DNA of 64,000 bases, taken from Hymenobacter chitinivorans DSM 11115 (lineage in GTDB: Bacteria > Bacteroidota > Bacteroidia > Cytophagales > Hymenobacteraceae). Location: positions 2,790,001-2,854,000 of the forward strand of contig NZ_PGFA01000001.1 in the NCBI RefSeq assembly GCF_002797555.1. Reading direction: 5' to 3'. Below, one piece after another: positions 49,054-58,140 of this stretch. The notes below the pieces were generated by a model, which had not been told where the DNA came from, searched no databases, and saw nothing but the letters and a program-made list of their open reading frames with translations. Position numbers and translations under genes: made by a program. Numbering within the stretch: position 1 is the stretch's first letter; each line of letters opens with the position of its first letter.

Positions 49054-52000
49054 ATGCCCTTGTCTACCTTGCCCGAAGATCCGGCTCATGTTCTTCATGC
49101 CATCCTCGCGGCGCTGCCCGGCAACTTTATCCTGCTGCAGCCAGACGCGCCGACCTATACCATCGTGGCCATGAGCGCAGACCTACTGCGCCAGACCGGC
49201 CGTGAGCCGGCGCAGGTCGTCGGCCACAGTGTCTTTGTGGCGTATCCCGAAAACCCTGAAGAAGTCGCTAATACCGGCCCGACGCAGATGCGTACGGCCC
49301 TGGATGCCTCCTTACGTGACCAGCAGGTGCACGAGCTGCCGTTGGTGCGCTACGACGTACCGGCTGCCGATGGTACGTTTGAGGAGCGCTACTGGTCAGG
49401 CCGCAGCCAAGCGGTGCTGGATGCCCAGGGCGCGGTGCTGTACCTGCTGTTCACCAGTGTGGACAGGACGGCCCAGCAACGGGCCGCCAACGAGCGGCGC
49501 GCCATGCAGCAGGCAGCCGAAAGCGAGGCACGCTTCCGCACCTTGGTCGAACAGGCTCCGGTGGCCATGTGCCTCACCCGCGGCCCGGAGGTCGTCATCG
49601 AAGCCATCAACGAGCCCATGCTGCGCATGATGCACCAACCTACGGCTGCAGCCGTGTTGGGCCGGCGGATGGTCGAGGTGTTGCCCGAGATTGAGTCTCA
49701 AACCATTCTGCGCCGGGCCCAGGAGGTAATCGAAACCGGACAGGTTTTCCGGGGAAGTGAAATTCCGGTCACGTTACGCCGTAACGATGAATTACAAGTT
49801 CACTTTTTTAACGTCTCCTATACGCCGTTTATCGAGCAGGGGCAGGTGACCGGCACAATTCACGTCGCGGTCGACGTGACCGAGCAGGTACAGGCCCGCC
49901 GGCAGGCCGAAGCCCTGCAAGCGCAGGTGCTGGCCACGGCTCAGCGGCAGGTGCAGGAGCGCGAAATGTTCTACCGAATATTTGAGCAAACCCCGGCCGC
50001 CATTTGCATTCAGCGCGGGCCTGAACACCGCTACGAGTACGCCAACGCGGCCTACCAGGCCTTCTTCCCCGGCCGGCAGCTGCTGGGCCAGACTGTGGCA
50101 GAAGCGTTGCCCGAAACCGTGGACAGCGGCGTGGTTGCCCTGCTCGACCGCGTCTACCAAACGGGCGAGACTTACTACGGCGAGGAGCTTCCCCTGCTCA
50201 TCGCCCAGCCCGAGGGTCCGCCGCAGCAGATGTACTTCACCTTTACTTACCAAGCGCTGCGGGAAAACGACCAGATTGTGGGCATTTCCACCTTTGCCTA
50301 TAACGTGGCCGAGCAGGTACTCGCCCGCCAGCAGCGCGAGGCCGAGCGGCAACAGCTGCACGGGCTGTTCATGCAGGCCCCGGCACCCATCTGCATCCTA
50401 GACGGCCCCGACTTAGTCTACCAGCTGGTCAACCCGGCCTATCAGCGCATCTTCCCTGGCCGCGAACTGCTGGGCAAGCCGGTCTTGGAAGCGCTGCCCG
50501 AACTGGTCAACTCCCCGGTTCCTGCCCTCTTGCAAGCAGTGTACGAAACGGGTGAAACCTACGTGGCCCAGGAAATGCAATTGATGATGGCCCGCTCCGA
50601 GGGGGAGGCATTAGTGGAGCTCTTCTGCACCTTCACCTACCAGGCCCGCCGCAACACCCAGGGCGCCGTGGACGGCATGCTCGTATTTGTCTACGACATT
50701 ACCGAGCAGGTCCGGGCCCGCCGCCTGGTGGAGGAAAACGAGCAGCAGGTGCGGGCCCTGGTGGAAAACGCGCCCTTTCTCATGGGCGTGTACGTGGGGC
50801 CGGAGCTGCGTTTTCAGCTGGCCAACCAAGCCATGCTGAACGGCTTGGGCAAGGGACCCGATGTGCTGGGCAAGCGCTACGCCGACGTGTTGCCCGAACT
50901 GAAGAACTCGGTCGTGATTGAGCAAATGCACCAGGTGCTGGCCACGGGACAGCCCCTACACCTGCGTGACCAACGCCTGGAGGTGCTGATGCATGGTACC
51001 CCGCAGACGTTCTACTACAACTACAGCTTCATTCCGCTTCGGGATGCCCAGGGCCAGGTGTACGGCCTCCTGAACACGGCCGTCGACGTGACTGACCTGG
51101 TCCAGGCTCGCCAGCGCATCGAATCCTACGCCGCCGAGCTGCAGGAAAGTGAAGCGCGCTTCCGCACCATGGCCGATGCCGCACCCAACCTCGTGTGGGC
51201 CCTGAATCCGGATACGTCCGTACGCTACGTCAACCACACGTTTCTTCAGTTCCTGGGCATTTCGCTGCCGCAGTTTGTGGCCGAGAATTGGGTGCCCTAT
51301 CTGCACCCGGACGACGTAGAGGCCACCCAACAGGCCTTCGTGACGGCTATTGCGGCCGGCACGCTTTTTCGCATGGAACACCGCCTGCGGCGCCACGACG
51401 GGCAGTACCGCTGGCTGCTCAGCCAAGGGGCTCCAAGCTACCTGGCCGGCGGTGAGCTCTACGGCTACGTGGGCTCGGCCATCGACATCACCGAGCTCAA
51501 GCAGGCCAACGAGCAGCTCCGGCGCACCAACGTGGACCTGGACAACTTCATTTATACGGCCTCCCACGACCTGAAAGCGCCCATCGCCAATATTGAGGGC
51601 TTGCTCAGCGCAGTCGAACACGAACTGCCGGCCGCCGGCCGCGTGGGCCAAGTGCCGACCATGCTGCACCTGATGCAGCAGGCCGTGGAGCGATTCGGCC
51701 GCACTATCGCGCACCTAACCGACATTTCGCGCCTGCAGCAGGAGCACGACCAGGCCCCATCCCCGGTTTCGCTGGCCCGGGTCGTGCAGGAGGTGGAGCT
51801 GGATTTGGCCCCGCTGATTACGCAGAGCCAGGCCCGCGTAACCGTGGACGTGCCGGTGGACGTGCGCATCAACTTTTCTGAGAAGAACCTGCGCTCGGTC
51901 GTGTACAACCTGATGAGCAACGCCCTGAAGTATCGCCACCCCGATCGGGCTCCGGAAGTGAGAGTCACCTATGCCCGACGGGCGGCAGGGCAGGTGCTGG

Positions 52001-52206
52001 AAGTACGCGACAATGGCCTGGGCCTGGACCTGGCACAAGACCAGGAGAAGCTCTTTGGCATGTTCAAACGCCTGCACAGCCACGTGGAAGGCACCGGTGT
52101 GGGCCTGTACATGGTCAAGAAAATAATCGAAAACGCGGGCGGCCGTATAGAGGTGGACAGTGTGCTCGACCAAGGCTCTACTTTTCGGATACACTTTCCT
52201 TCGTAA
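49054..52206 (+). CDS. Soluble multi-PAS sensor histidine kinase (six PAS domains)
   Basis: Kinase of 1050 residues without membrane segments. Six PAS domains follow each other (about 15-140, 155-280, 300-430, 440-560, 570-690, 700-825). Domains 2-5 share internal similarity, each with an LGxxvxExLPE segment (VLGRRMVEVLPE, LLGQTVAEALPE, LLGKPVLEALPE, VLGKRYADVLPE), so they arose by duplication. The HisKA helix has H838 in YTASHDLKAPIANIEG. The HATPase domain (about 920-1050) holds VVYNLMSNALKYR, DNGLGLDL and GTGVGLYMVKKIIENAGG. No response regulator is adjacent. The start MPLSTLPEDP is preferred over GTG 49033. It senses an unknown cytoplasmic signal, perhaps redox or light. Confidence 0.93.
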   Translation: MPLSTLPEDPAHVLHAILAALPGNFILLQPDAPTYTIVAMSADLLRQTGREPAQVVGHSVFVAYPENPEEVANTGPTQMRTALDASLRDQQVHELPLVRYDVPAADGTFEERYWSGRSQAVLDAQGAVLYLLFTSVDRTAQQRAANERRAMQQAAESEARFRTLVEQAPVAMCLTRGPEVVIEAINEPMLRMMHQPTAAAVLGRRMVEVLPEIESQTILRRAQEVIETGQVFRGSEIPVTLRRNDELQVHFFNVSYTPFIEQGQVTGTIHVAVDVTEQVQARRQAEALQAQVLATAQRQVQEREMFYRIFEQTPAAICIQRGPEHRYEYANAAYQAFFPGRQLLGQTVAEALPETVDSGVVALLDRVYQTGETYYGEELPLLIAQPEGPPQQMYFTFTYQALRENDQIVGISTFAYNVAEQVLARQQREAERQQLHGLFMQAPAPICILDGPDLVYQLVNPAYQRIFPGRELLGKPVLEALPELVNSPVPALLQAVYETGETYVAQEMQLMMARSEGEALVELFCTFTYQARRNTQGAVDGMLVFVYDITEQVRARRLVEENEQQVRALVENAPFLMGVYVGPELRFQLANQAMLNGLGKGPDVLGKRYADVLPELKNSVVIEQMHQVLATGQPLHLRDQRLEVLMHGTPQTFYYNYSFIPLRDAQGQVYGLLNTAVDVTDLVQARQRIESYAAELQESEARFRTMADAAPNLVWALNPDTSVRYVNHTFLQFLGISLPQFVAENWVPYLHPDDVEATQQAFVTAIAAGTLFRMEHRLRRHDGQYRWLLSQGAPSYLAGGELYGYVGSAIDITELKQANEQLRRTNVDLDNFIYTASHDLKAPIANIEGLLSAVEHELPAAGRVGQVPTMLHLMQQAVERFGRTIAHLTDISRLQQEHDQAPSPVSLARVVQEVELDLAPLITQSQARVTVDVPVDVRINFSEKNLRSVVYNLMSNALKYRHPDRAPEVRVTYARRAAGQVLEVRDNGLGLDLAQDQEKLFGMFKRLHSHVEGTGVGLYMVKKIIENAGGRIEVDSVLDQGSTFRIHFPS

Positions 52207-52274
52207 TCCAGTTGCTATACCCGGCTGTAGGTTGGGCCGTGCGTAAGACGGTAGCTATGCTGCCCCTCAACAGC

Positions 52275-52373
52275 ATGCTCTTAATCGATAATGATTCGAA
52301 GACCATCTACACCGCCTCCCACGACCTCAAAGTCCCCGTCTCCAACCGGGAAGCCCTACTGACGAACTGGTGA
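52275..52373 (+). pseudogene. Stray 32-residue copy of a histidine-kinase H box
   Basis: A short complete frame starting ATG and ending TGA encodes SKTIYTASHDLKVPVSNREALL, almost the same as FIYTASHDLKAPIANIEGLL at the H box (around H838) of the kinase just upstream. Nothing before or after resembles kinase sequence. It is a gene fragment or partial duplication and is too short to fold as a kinase. Confidence 0.6.
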
Positions 52374-52939
52374 TCTGCCGTAGTCATCAGAACGTGTACC
52401 GCGGACGTCCGCATAGTGTCTACGAGGGCCGGCTGGCCGTGGTGCGGCTGGTGGCCGTTAGCCACCAGGAAGGACATTGATTGTCTGGGAAACGGTTGCC
52501 TGTTCAACGGCGTGGAGATTAAAGGACAGACCTTTTCGGTCGCAAGGTGGGAAGGTAATTGTGAAAAACCTACACGGTGCGCACCTACCGCTATTCTCCG
52601 AAGTAGCGTAACTGGCTGCTCTATAAAGTCAGGAGAAAGAATCTACTCTATGTGCAGCTATAGCAGTGGCGAAAACGAATACCGCGAAGAAACGCACTGT
52701 GATTTTGGTCGAGTGGTGTTTGGGCAGCAGGGACTTAGGCATGTAGTCTAACCGCGTACAGCGAAACGGTGGTTTTCACTACAAGAGCAGTATATGTCGC
52801 TCACCGTGCTATGACTTCCATTTAGAGAGGGAGCCAACAATAATGAAAAAAGCGTCTCAGCTTAGGGCTGAAACGCTTTTAACGTTTGGGTAAGGACGAG
52901 CACTAGTCCGGAGGGGCTTATTTGTCGTATATACCAGGG
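52374..52939. other. Region of decayed sequence without a gene
   Basis: Follows the H-box fragment. Base composition is mixed and more A/T-rich than the surrounding coding DNA. The longest plus-strand frame (about 52416-52751) encodes a Cys/Trp-rich sequence with no domain and poor codon use, so I do not call it. A hairpin lies at 52848-52880. Confidence 0.5.
52848..52880. terminator. Terminator hairpin for the convergent zinc-ribbon gene
   Basis: AAAAGCGTCTCAGC (52848-52861) pairs with GCTGAAACGCTTTT (52867-52880) with one mismatch; it resembles the hairpin at 27616-27654. Confidence 0.65.
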
Positions 52940-53590
52940 CTACTGGGGCTTGCCGCACTCGGCGCAGAAGCGCTGGCCGGGCTTGACGCTGGCCCCGCAG
53001 TCGGCGCAGAACTTTTCCTTGGTTTGGGCCGCTACGTTGGGCGTGCCGCACTCGGGGCAGAACTTCTTGTTGGCGTCGAGGGTGGCCTGGCAGCTGTTAC
53101 ACTGCACGACGGCGCCCTTGTTGAGGAAGTCGAGGTTGTTGGTGTAGTCCTGTTCCCGGGTTTTGGTGTAGATCTGCTCTTTGGCGGCCTGGCGCTGCTG
53201 GGAGGCCAGTTCCTCGTGCTCGTCGGGGGCGCAGTCTTCGCAGAGGCCGGCTTTGTGGTTCCAGCACACGTCGGGGCACACCCAGTGGCCGCAGCGGGTG
53301 CACTGCTTGAAGTACTGCTTGCCTTCCTGCACGGCTTTTTCCAGGGCCGCGTCGTGGGCCTTGCCCCCGATGGCGCGCTGCACGTGGTAGGCCGCGTTGC
53401 CGGCGTCGGAGAAGTGGCCCCCGAAGAGGCTACCGGCGGCCCGCATCAGCTCCCCGGCAATACCGATGCTGTTGGGGCTGAAGCGCGACATATGGCCGTT
53501 GCGGCATTTGTCGCAGTAGAATTTGAACTGGAAGCCTTTGTCGGTGGACAGGTCGTCGTGGTTGGCGACAAACTGAATCAGGTTGCTCAT
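52940..53590 (-). CDS. Zinc-ribbon protein with two C-terminal zinc ribbons
   Basis: Protein of 216 residues. Cys pairs occur in several places: FYCDKCRN (about 28-31), CTRCGHWVCPDVCWNHKAGLCEDC (about 98-121), CNSCQATLDANKKFCPECG and FCADCGASVKPGQRFCAECG at the C-terminus. The last two are typical zinc ribbon (double zinc ribbon/zf-ribbon_3) modules. The middle part is a charged helix (EELASQQRQAAKEQIYTKTREQ). Proteins of this layout are often adaptor-like, with unknown partners. The start MSNLIQFVANHDD has no competing upstream ATG. No signal peptide is visible. Confidence 0.9.
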   Translation of the reverse strand: MSNLIQFVANHDDLSTDKGFQFKFYCDKCRNGHMSRFSPNSIGIAGELMRAAGSLFGGHFSDAGNAAYHVQRAIGGKAHDAALEKAVQEGKQYFKQCTRCGHWVCPDVCWNHKAGLCEDCAPDEHEELASQQRQAAKEQIYTKTREQDYTNNLDFLNKGAVVQCNSCQATLDANKKFCPECGTPNVAAQTKEKFCADCGASVKPGQRFCAECGKPQ

Positions 53591-53811
53591 AGCGAGTTGG
53601 GGAGGTGTGGTTTGGGCCTTAAAAGTAGCGGATATATTGATAGGCTACTATTGCCCGCCGCATTCTGCCCGTAGCTGTCAAGCCCACAAGAACTGCGCGG
53701 CTAACCGGAGGCCTGCCACGCCAAAGCGCCTTGTCACCGGGGCTGCTTTCTTTAGCAAACCCGGCGGCAAGGCGCTTGTAATCAATCCTGACCAGCTCCG
53801 CAACTCAGGCG

Positions 53812-55332
53812 TCACTTCACCTCGGCGGCCAGCCGGGCGTAGCTCAGCTCCGTGAGCGTCAGCCCGGGCGCCGACCTGAGCCGCAGGGTGCTGAGCACGG
53901 CGCTGGGAAAATAGAGCTCCGTCAGGGCCGTCAGGCCGCCGTCGGCAAAGAGCTCCACCGACGTAGCGTCGACGAGCAAGGTCAGGTCGGCGGCGGCGGT
54001 AGTCGCGCGGCGCGGGCCGGCGTGGCGGCCCGCAAACTTGGCGCTGAAGGCTGCCGGCCCGGCTTTGCTGCGGTCCACGTAATATTCGTTGGCCTTTTTA
54101 TCGTAGCCGATGACCAGCTCCTCCCCGCGGGTGTTGGAAAGGACCAGGGCAAAATCGGCCAGTTGGGTGGTGCTCATTTTCAGCTGGAACTTGTCGCCCA
54201 GGTTGGGCAGCTTACCGCTCAGATCCAGCTCCTTGCCCACGGTCAGGGGCGGGAGCTTCACGGCGCCGGCCGACAGGCTCTGGCCGATTTCCCGGACCGG
54301 CTGCGAGGTCAGAAATACCTCGGCGCCCACTTTGCGCAGGGCCAGTTCCCGGGGCACGGTCATGGCGTTGCGCCAGGGCGAGGTGGGCACCTGGTTGGCA
54401 TAGTCCCAATTGCTCATCCAGCCCTGAAAAATGCGCCGGGTGCCGGTGCCCGCGTACGTCACGCCGGCGTAGTTGTCCCTGCCGTAGTCGACCCAGCGGG
54501 TGGCCGTGCTGGCGGGCGTAAACTTCTTGCCGTCGAACTGGCCCATGAAGTACTGGGTGGCCGAGCCGCCGTTGGGGCCGCCGGGATTGATGCTGACCAG
54601 CAAAACCCACTGCTGCTGACCATCCAGCATCAAGGGAAACAAATCGGGGCACTCCCACACCCCGCCGTGGGCCCCGAGCTGCTCGCCAAACTCGCTTTCC
54701 TTGGTCCAGTCCTTGAGGTTGGGCGAGGAGAAGAACGTAATCCGGTCCTTGGTAGCCAGGGTCATAATCCACTTGTTGGCGACGGTGTTCCAGCTCACTT
54801 TCGGGTCGCGGAAGTCGGGGATGCCCGGGTTTTGCAGCACCGGGTTGCCGGCGTACTTGGTCCAGGTCCGGCCCTCATCGAGGCTGTAGGCCAGGCTTTG
54901 GTACTGGTGCTTGTTGGTTTTTTTCTTTTCCTCGGGGTCGTTGTGGTGGGTAAAAATGGCCACCATGGCATTCTTGCCGAAGCCGGCCGTGTTGTTTTCG
55001 TCGATGACGGCGCTGCCCGAGAAAATCCAGCCCAGCTTATCGGGGTAGAGGGCAATGGGCTGCTCCTGCCAGTGCACCAAGTCCTTGCTGGTGGCGTGGC
55101 CCCAGTGCATCGGGCCCCAGACCATGGCGTCGGGGTAGTGCTGGAAAAACAAGTGGTATACGCCCTTGGAGTAGACCATGCCGTTGGGGTCGTTCATCCA
55201 CATCTGGGCCGGCGAGAAGTGGTAGGCCGGGCGGTACTGGGGCGTGGCCGGCGGCAGGGGCGCGGCGGTTTGGGCCTGGGCCAGCGGGGTAGTAAGCGCC
55301 AAGGACAAGGCCAGCAGCAAGGAGTTTTTCAT
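53812..55332 (-). CDS. Glycoside hydrolase family 32 fructanase (levanase/invertase type)
   Basis: Exported hydrolase of 506 residues: signal peptide MKNSLLLALSLALTTPLAQAQ, then a GH32 five-bladed propeller. The three family motifs are visible: MWMNDPNG with nucleophile D48, FRDPK with D176, and WECPDLF with acid/base E227. The C-terminal part (about 360-506) is the beta-sandwich domain. It cuts beta-fructosyl linkages in levan, inulin or sucrose. It is the last gene of the minus-strand sugar locus, 109 bases after the fructokinase gene. Secretion by Sec is supported by the signal; there is no lipobox or T9SS tail. Confidence 0.95.
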   Translation of the reverse strand: MKNSLLLALSLALTTPLAQAQTAAPLPPATPQYRPAYHFSPAQMWMNDPNGMVYSKGVYHLFFQHYPDAMVWGPMHWGHATSKDLVHWQEQPIALYPDKLGWIFSGSAVIDENNTAGFGKNAMVAIFTHHNDPEEKKKTNKHQYQSLAYSLDEGRTWTKYAGNPVLQNPGIPDFRDPKVSWNTVANKWIMTLATKDRITFFSSPNLKDWTKESEFGEQLGAHGGVWECPDLFPLMLDGQQQWVLLVSINPGGPNGGSATQYFMGQFDGKKFTPASTATRWVDYGRDNYAGVTYAGTGTRRIFQGWMSNWDYANQVPTSPWRNAMTVPRELALRKVGAEVFLTSQPVREIGQSLSAGAVKLPPLTVGKELDLSGKLPNLGDKFQLKMSTTQLADFALVLSNTRGEELVIGYDKKANEYYVDRSKAGPAAFSAKFAGRHAGPRRATTAAADLTLLVDATSVELFADGGLTALTELYFPSAVLSTLRLRSAPGLTLTELSYARLAAEVK

Positions 55333-55441
55333 GGGTGGAATACGGAAGGTCGGTTGTGTATAATGACTGTCATGCCGCGTATAGCGAAGCCTGTATCGTC
55401 CTGTCTACCACTGGGATACATGACGTTCTGAGCTTACCTGG

Positions 55442-56335
55442 TCACGCAACGTGCTGGCCGGTCAGCAGCTCGCGCACCTCCGCTTCGCTCACGGCGGGCG
55501 TGGCGCCCAGGTGGGTGGCTACCAGCGCCCCGGTGGCGCAGGCGAAGCGCAGGCACTCGCCCGGCTCCTGCCCCTGCAGCCAGCCCTTGAGCAGGGCCGC
55601 CAGAAAGGAGTCGCCGCTGCCGATGGTGTCTTTGACCTGCACCCGCACGCCGGGGGCGCGGTAGAGCTGCTGGTTGGTCCAGAGCAGGGCGCCGTCGGCC
55701 CCGCAGGTTACGCACACGGCCTGCAGGTGAAACCGCCCGGCCAGCCACTGCATGGCGGCGGGCTGGTCGGTTTCCAGCCCAAACCAGCTCATGATTTCGG
55801 CCAGCTCGTGGTGGTTCATTTTTACCAGCTCGGCCTTGCCCAGCAGGTATTTCACCACTTCCCGGGTGTAGTGCGGGGGGCGCATATTCACGTCGAACAC
55901 CCGGAACTGGGCGTGTTCCAGCAGCCGGTACAGGGTTTCGCGGGTGGCGGGGCTGCGGGCCGCCAAGCTGCCAAACACGAACATATCCGCATCGGCGACC
56001 AGCGTATCGAGGGCGGCCTCGTGCTGCACGTAGTCCCAGGCCACGGGGTGCACAATCTTGTAGGTCACCTCGTTGGCGTCGTCCACGTTGGCCTTGACCA
56101 CGCCGGTCAGGTGGGTTTTGCCGCGCTGCACCAGCTCCGTACCCAGGCCCTTGCTGGTCACGAAATCGAGCAGCTCGGTACCCAGCTCGTCGTCGCCGAC
56201 GCGGCTGATGAGCCGGGCCGGCACGCCGAGCTGATGCAGGTGCACGGCCACGTTGAAGGGTGCCCCGCCGGGCTGCTTACCGGTCGGCAGCACGTCCCAC
56301 AGGATTTCTCCGAAGCAGACTATGTTTTTAGCCAT
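55442..56335 (-). CDS. PfkB family fructokinase
   Basis: Cytoplasmic sugar kinase of 297 residues, predicted to make fructose 6-phosphate. The PfkB signatures are present: GGAPFNVAVHLHQLG and ISRVGDDELGTELLD in the N-terminal half (ligand lid) and DTIGSGDSFLAALLKG near the end, where D242 is the catalytic base. Close similarity to fructokinases is suggested by the FGEILWDVLP start. It lies between the MFS gene (168 bases upstream) and GH32, completing the path from fructan to phosphorylated hexose. Confidence 0.93.
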   Translation of the reverse strand: MAKNIVCFGEILWDVLPTGKQPGGAPFNVAVHLHQLGVPARLISRVGDDELGTELLDFVTSKGLGTELVQRGKTHLTGVVKANVDDANEVTYKIVHPVAWDYVQHEAALDTLVADADMFVFGSLAARSPATRETLYRLLEHAQFRVFDVNMRPPHYTREVVKYLLGKAELVKMNHHELAEIMSWFGLETDQPAAMQWLAGRFHLQAVCVTCGADGALLWTNQQLYRAPGVRVQVKDTIGSGDSFLAALLKGWLQGQEPGECLRFACATGALVATHLGATPAVSEAEVRELLTGQHVA

Positions 56336-56353
56336 GAGAACTTAGAGCTTAGA

Positions 56354-56474
56354 AGAACGTCATTCCGAGCGGAGCCGAGGCATCTCGCGTGTTTAGTTGA
56401 GTTAGTAATCAAGCGTAAGCACGCGAGATGTCTCACTCTCTGCTTCATGCGCAGAATGTTCGACATGACGTTCT
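56354..56474. repeat. Dispersed inverted repeat between fructokinase and MFS genes
   Basis: AGAACGTCAT (56354-56363) and ATGACGTTCT (56465-56474) form the outer arms; GCATCTCGCGTG and CACGCGAGATGTC form the inner arms. The outer motif is the GTCAT...ATGAC type also seen at 1650-1746. A half element (CTGTCATGCCGCG, ATGACGTTCTG) lies at 55366-55430, between fructokinase and GH32. Hairpins in these gaps could stabilise or end the mRNA and set relative expression. Confidence 0.6.
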
Positions 56475-56502
56475 GGTGTGATTCAGGCGTTTCTACCGCC
56501 TT

Positions 56503-57837
56503 TTAATGAATAACCAGTGTTTTTTCCAGTTGCTCGAGGCTGGTGCCCTTGGTTTCGGGCATGAAGCGCCACACGAAGATGAGCTGCAAGACCATCATCG
56601 AGCAGAAGAAGAGGAAGGTGTGGCCACCGCCCAGCTTCTCAGCGAAGTAGGGAAAGGCAAAGGCAATGACGGCGGCCAGAATCCAGTGGGTGCTCGAGCC
56701 CAGAGCCTGGCCCTTGGCCCGCACCGTGTTGGGGAAGATTTCGGAGATGAACACCCAGATAACGGCGCCCTGTGAAAAGGCAAAAAAGGCAATGTAGACG
56801 AAGAGCAGCACCGGCACCAGCAGGCCGTTTAGCTCGCTGAAATCCTGGCTGTAGAAGGAGCGCGCCACCAGGCCCAGGGTGGCAATCAGGCCGAAGGAGC
56901 CGATGAGCATGAGCTTGCGGCGGCCAAATCGGTCGATGAAGTTCATGGCCAGCAAGGTAAAAAGGAAATTGACCAGCCCGATACCGGCCGAGGAGAGCAG
57001 CGCCGAGCCCTTGCCCAGGCCGGTCATCTCGAAGATGCGCGGGGCGTAGTAGATAATGGCGTTGATGCCCGACACCTGGTTGAAGACGGCAAACAGCACG
57101 GCCAGCAGCACCGGGCCGCGGTATTGGCGGGCAAAGAGCGACTCGCCGCCGGCGGCTTCGTCGGCCGCGTTGGTGGTTAGGATGGTCGTTACTTCCGCGT
57201 CGGCGGTAGCGGGGCTGATGCGGTGCATGATGGCGCGCCCCTCCTCGACCCGGCCCTGGCCCAGCAGCCAGCGCGGACTCTCGGGCACCCGGAACAGGAG
57301 CAGGAAAAACGCCAGGGCCGGCACGGCCTGCACGCCCAGCATCCAGCGCCAGTCGTTGTCGCCCAGCCCGGTGAGCAGGTAGTTCGACAAATAGGCCGTC
57401 AGAATGCCGAACACGATGTTGAACTGGAACATGGCCACCATGCGCCCCCGCTTGGCGGCCGGCGACACTTCCGAAATGTAGAGCGGGGCCGTCACCGAGG
57501 AGGCACCCACGCCCAGCCCGCCCAGGAAGCGGAAGACCATGAACAGCACCCAGTTGGCGGTTACGGCCGCGCCCACCGCCGACACCAGATACAGCACCGC
57601 AATGCCGATGAGCGTGTGGCGGCGGCCAAACTTATCGGAGGGAATACCGCCGAAAATAGCCCCGAATACGGTGCCGATCAGGGCCACGGCAATGGTGAAG
57701 CCGTGCTCGACGGCGCTCAGGTGCCAAAGCTGCTGAATGGCCTTTTCGGCCCCGGATATAACGGCCGTATCGAAGCCGAAGAGGAAACCTCCCAGGGCCA
57801 CGACCAAAGACCAGAAAAAGACGTTGCTGTTTTTCAC
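56503..57837 (-). CDS. MFS sugar porter (fructose/hexose:H+ symporter-like)
   Basis: Inner-membrane transporter of 444 residues with 12 predicted helices of the sugar porter family. Hallmarks are SDKFGRRHTL after helix 2, the RFLGGLGVG helix, YISEVSPAAKRGRM, PESPRWLLGQGRVEE, NQVSGINAIIYYAPRIFE in helix 7, DRFGRRKLM and PETKGTSLEQLE at the end. It probably imports fructose released in the periplasm. It is placed between susD and fructokinase on the same strand. The gap to susD (303 bases) contains tandem and palindromic repeats. Confidence 0.94.
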   Translation of the reverse strand: MKNSNVFFWSLVVALGGFLFGFDTAVISGAEKAIQQLWHLSAVEHGFTIAVALIGTVFGAIFGGIPSDKFGRRHTLIGIAVLYLVSAVGAAVTANWVLFMVFRFLGGLGVGASSVTAPLYISEVSPAAKRGRMVAMFQFNIVFGILTAYLSNYLLTGLGDNDWRWMLGVQAVPALAFFLLLFRVPESPRWLLGQGRVEEGRAIMHRISPATADAEVTTILTTNAADEAAGGESLFARQYRGPVLLAVLFAVFNQVSGINAIIYYAPRIFEMTGLGKGSALLSSAGIGLVNFLFTLLAMNFIDRFGRRKLMLIGSFGLIATLGLVARSFYSQDFSELNGLLVPVLLFVYIAFFAFSQGAVIWVFISEIFPNTVRAKGQALGSSTHWILAAVIAFAFPYFAEKLGGGHTFLFFCSMMVLQLIFVWRFMPETKGTSLEQLEKTLVIH

Positions 57838-58140
57838 GACAGGAAAAAGTTAATGTGCTGATGTGTTGGAATGTGCTGATGTGCTAATCAGCTGTCCTTG
57901 CGAGGCGCAGCCGTGGCTATTCGTCCTCCGAAATGTGCTGCGTCCCCTGAAGTGAAAAGCGCTGACGTTTGCGTCGCAGGGGCGCCTTGCACGCGCTCAG
58001 TCGTTAGTTAGTCTATTGTGCTGTTGGAAAGGGCTTTCCGGGGAAAGGCAGTGACTACCTTCGCAGAGGACGGATTGCTTCGCTTTGCTCGCAATGACAC
58101 ATTCTGCACATTTCCCCTATTTCTCACATTCAAAACCTTA
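57838..58140. repeat. Intergenic repeats between susD and the MFS gene
   Basis: A tandem pair AATGTGCTGATGTG(T/C)T lies around 57851-57887. It is followed by TCCTTGCGAGGCGCAGCC near 57896 and by a GGATTGCTTCGCTTTGCTCGCAATGACA element near 58072-58098, both in dispersed-repeat style. No gene is seen. The repeats break an otherwise continuous operon. Confidence 0.55.

Noticed and set aside
52416..52751. 111-codon plus-strand frame after the H-box fragment
   Set aside because: No domain, Cys/Trp-rich residues from off-frame reading, poor codon use and no ribosome-binding or promoter signal.
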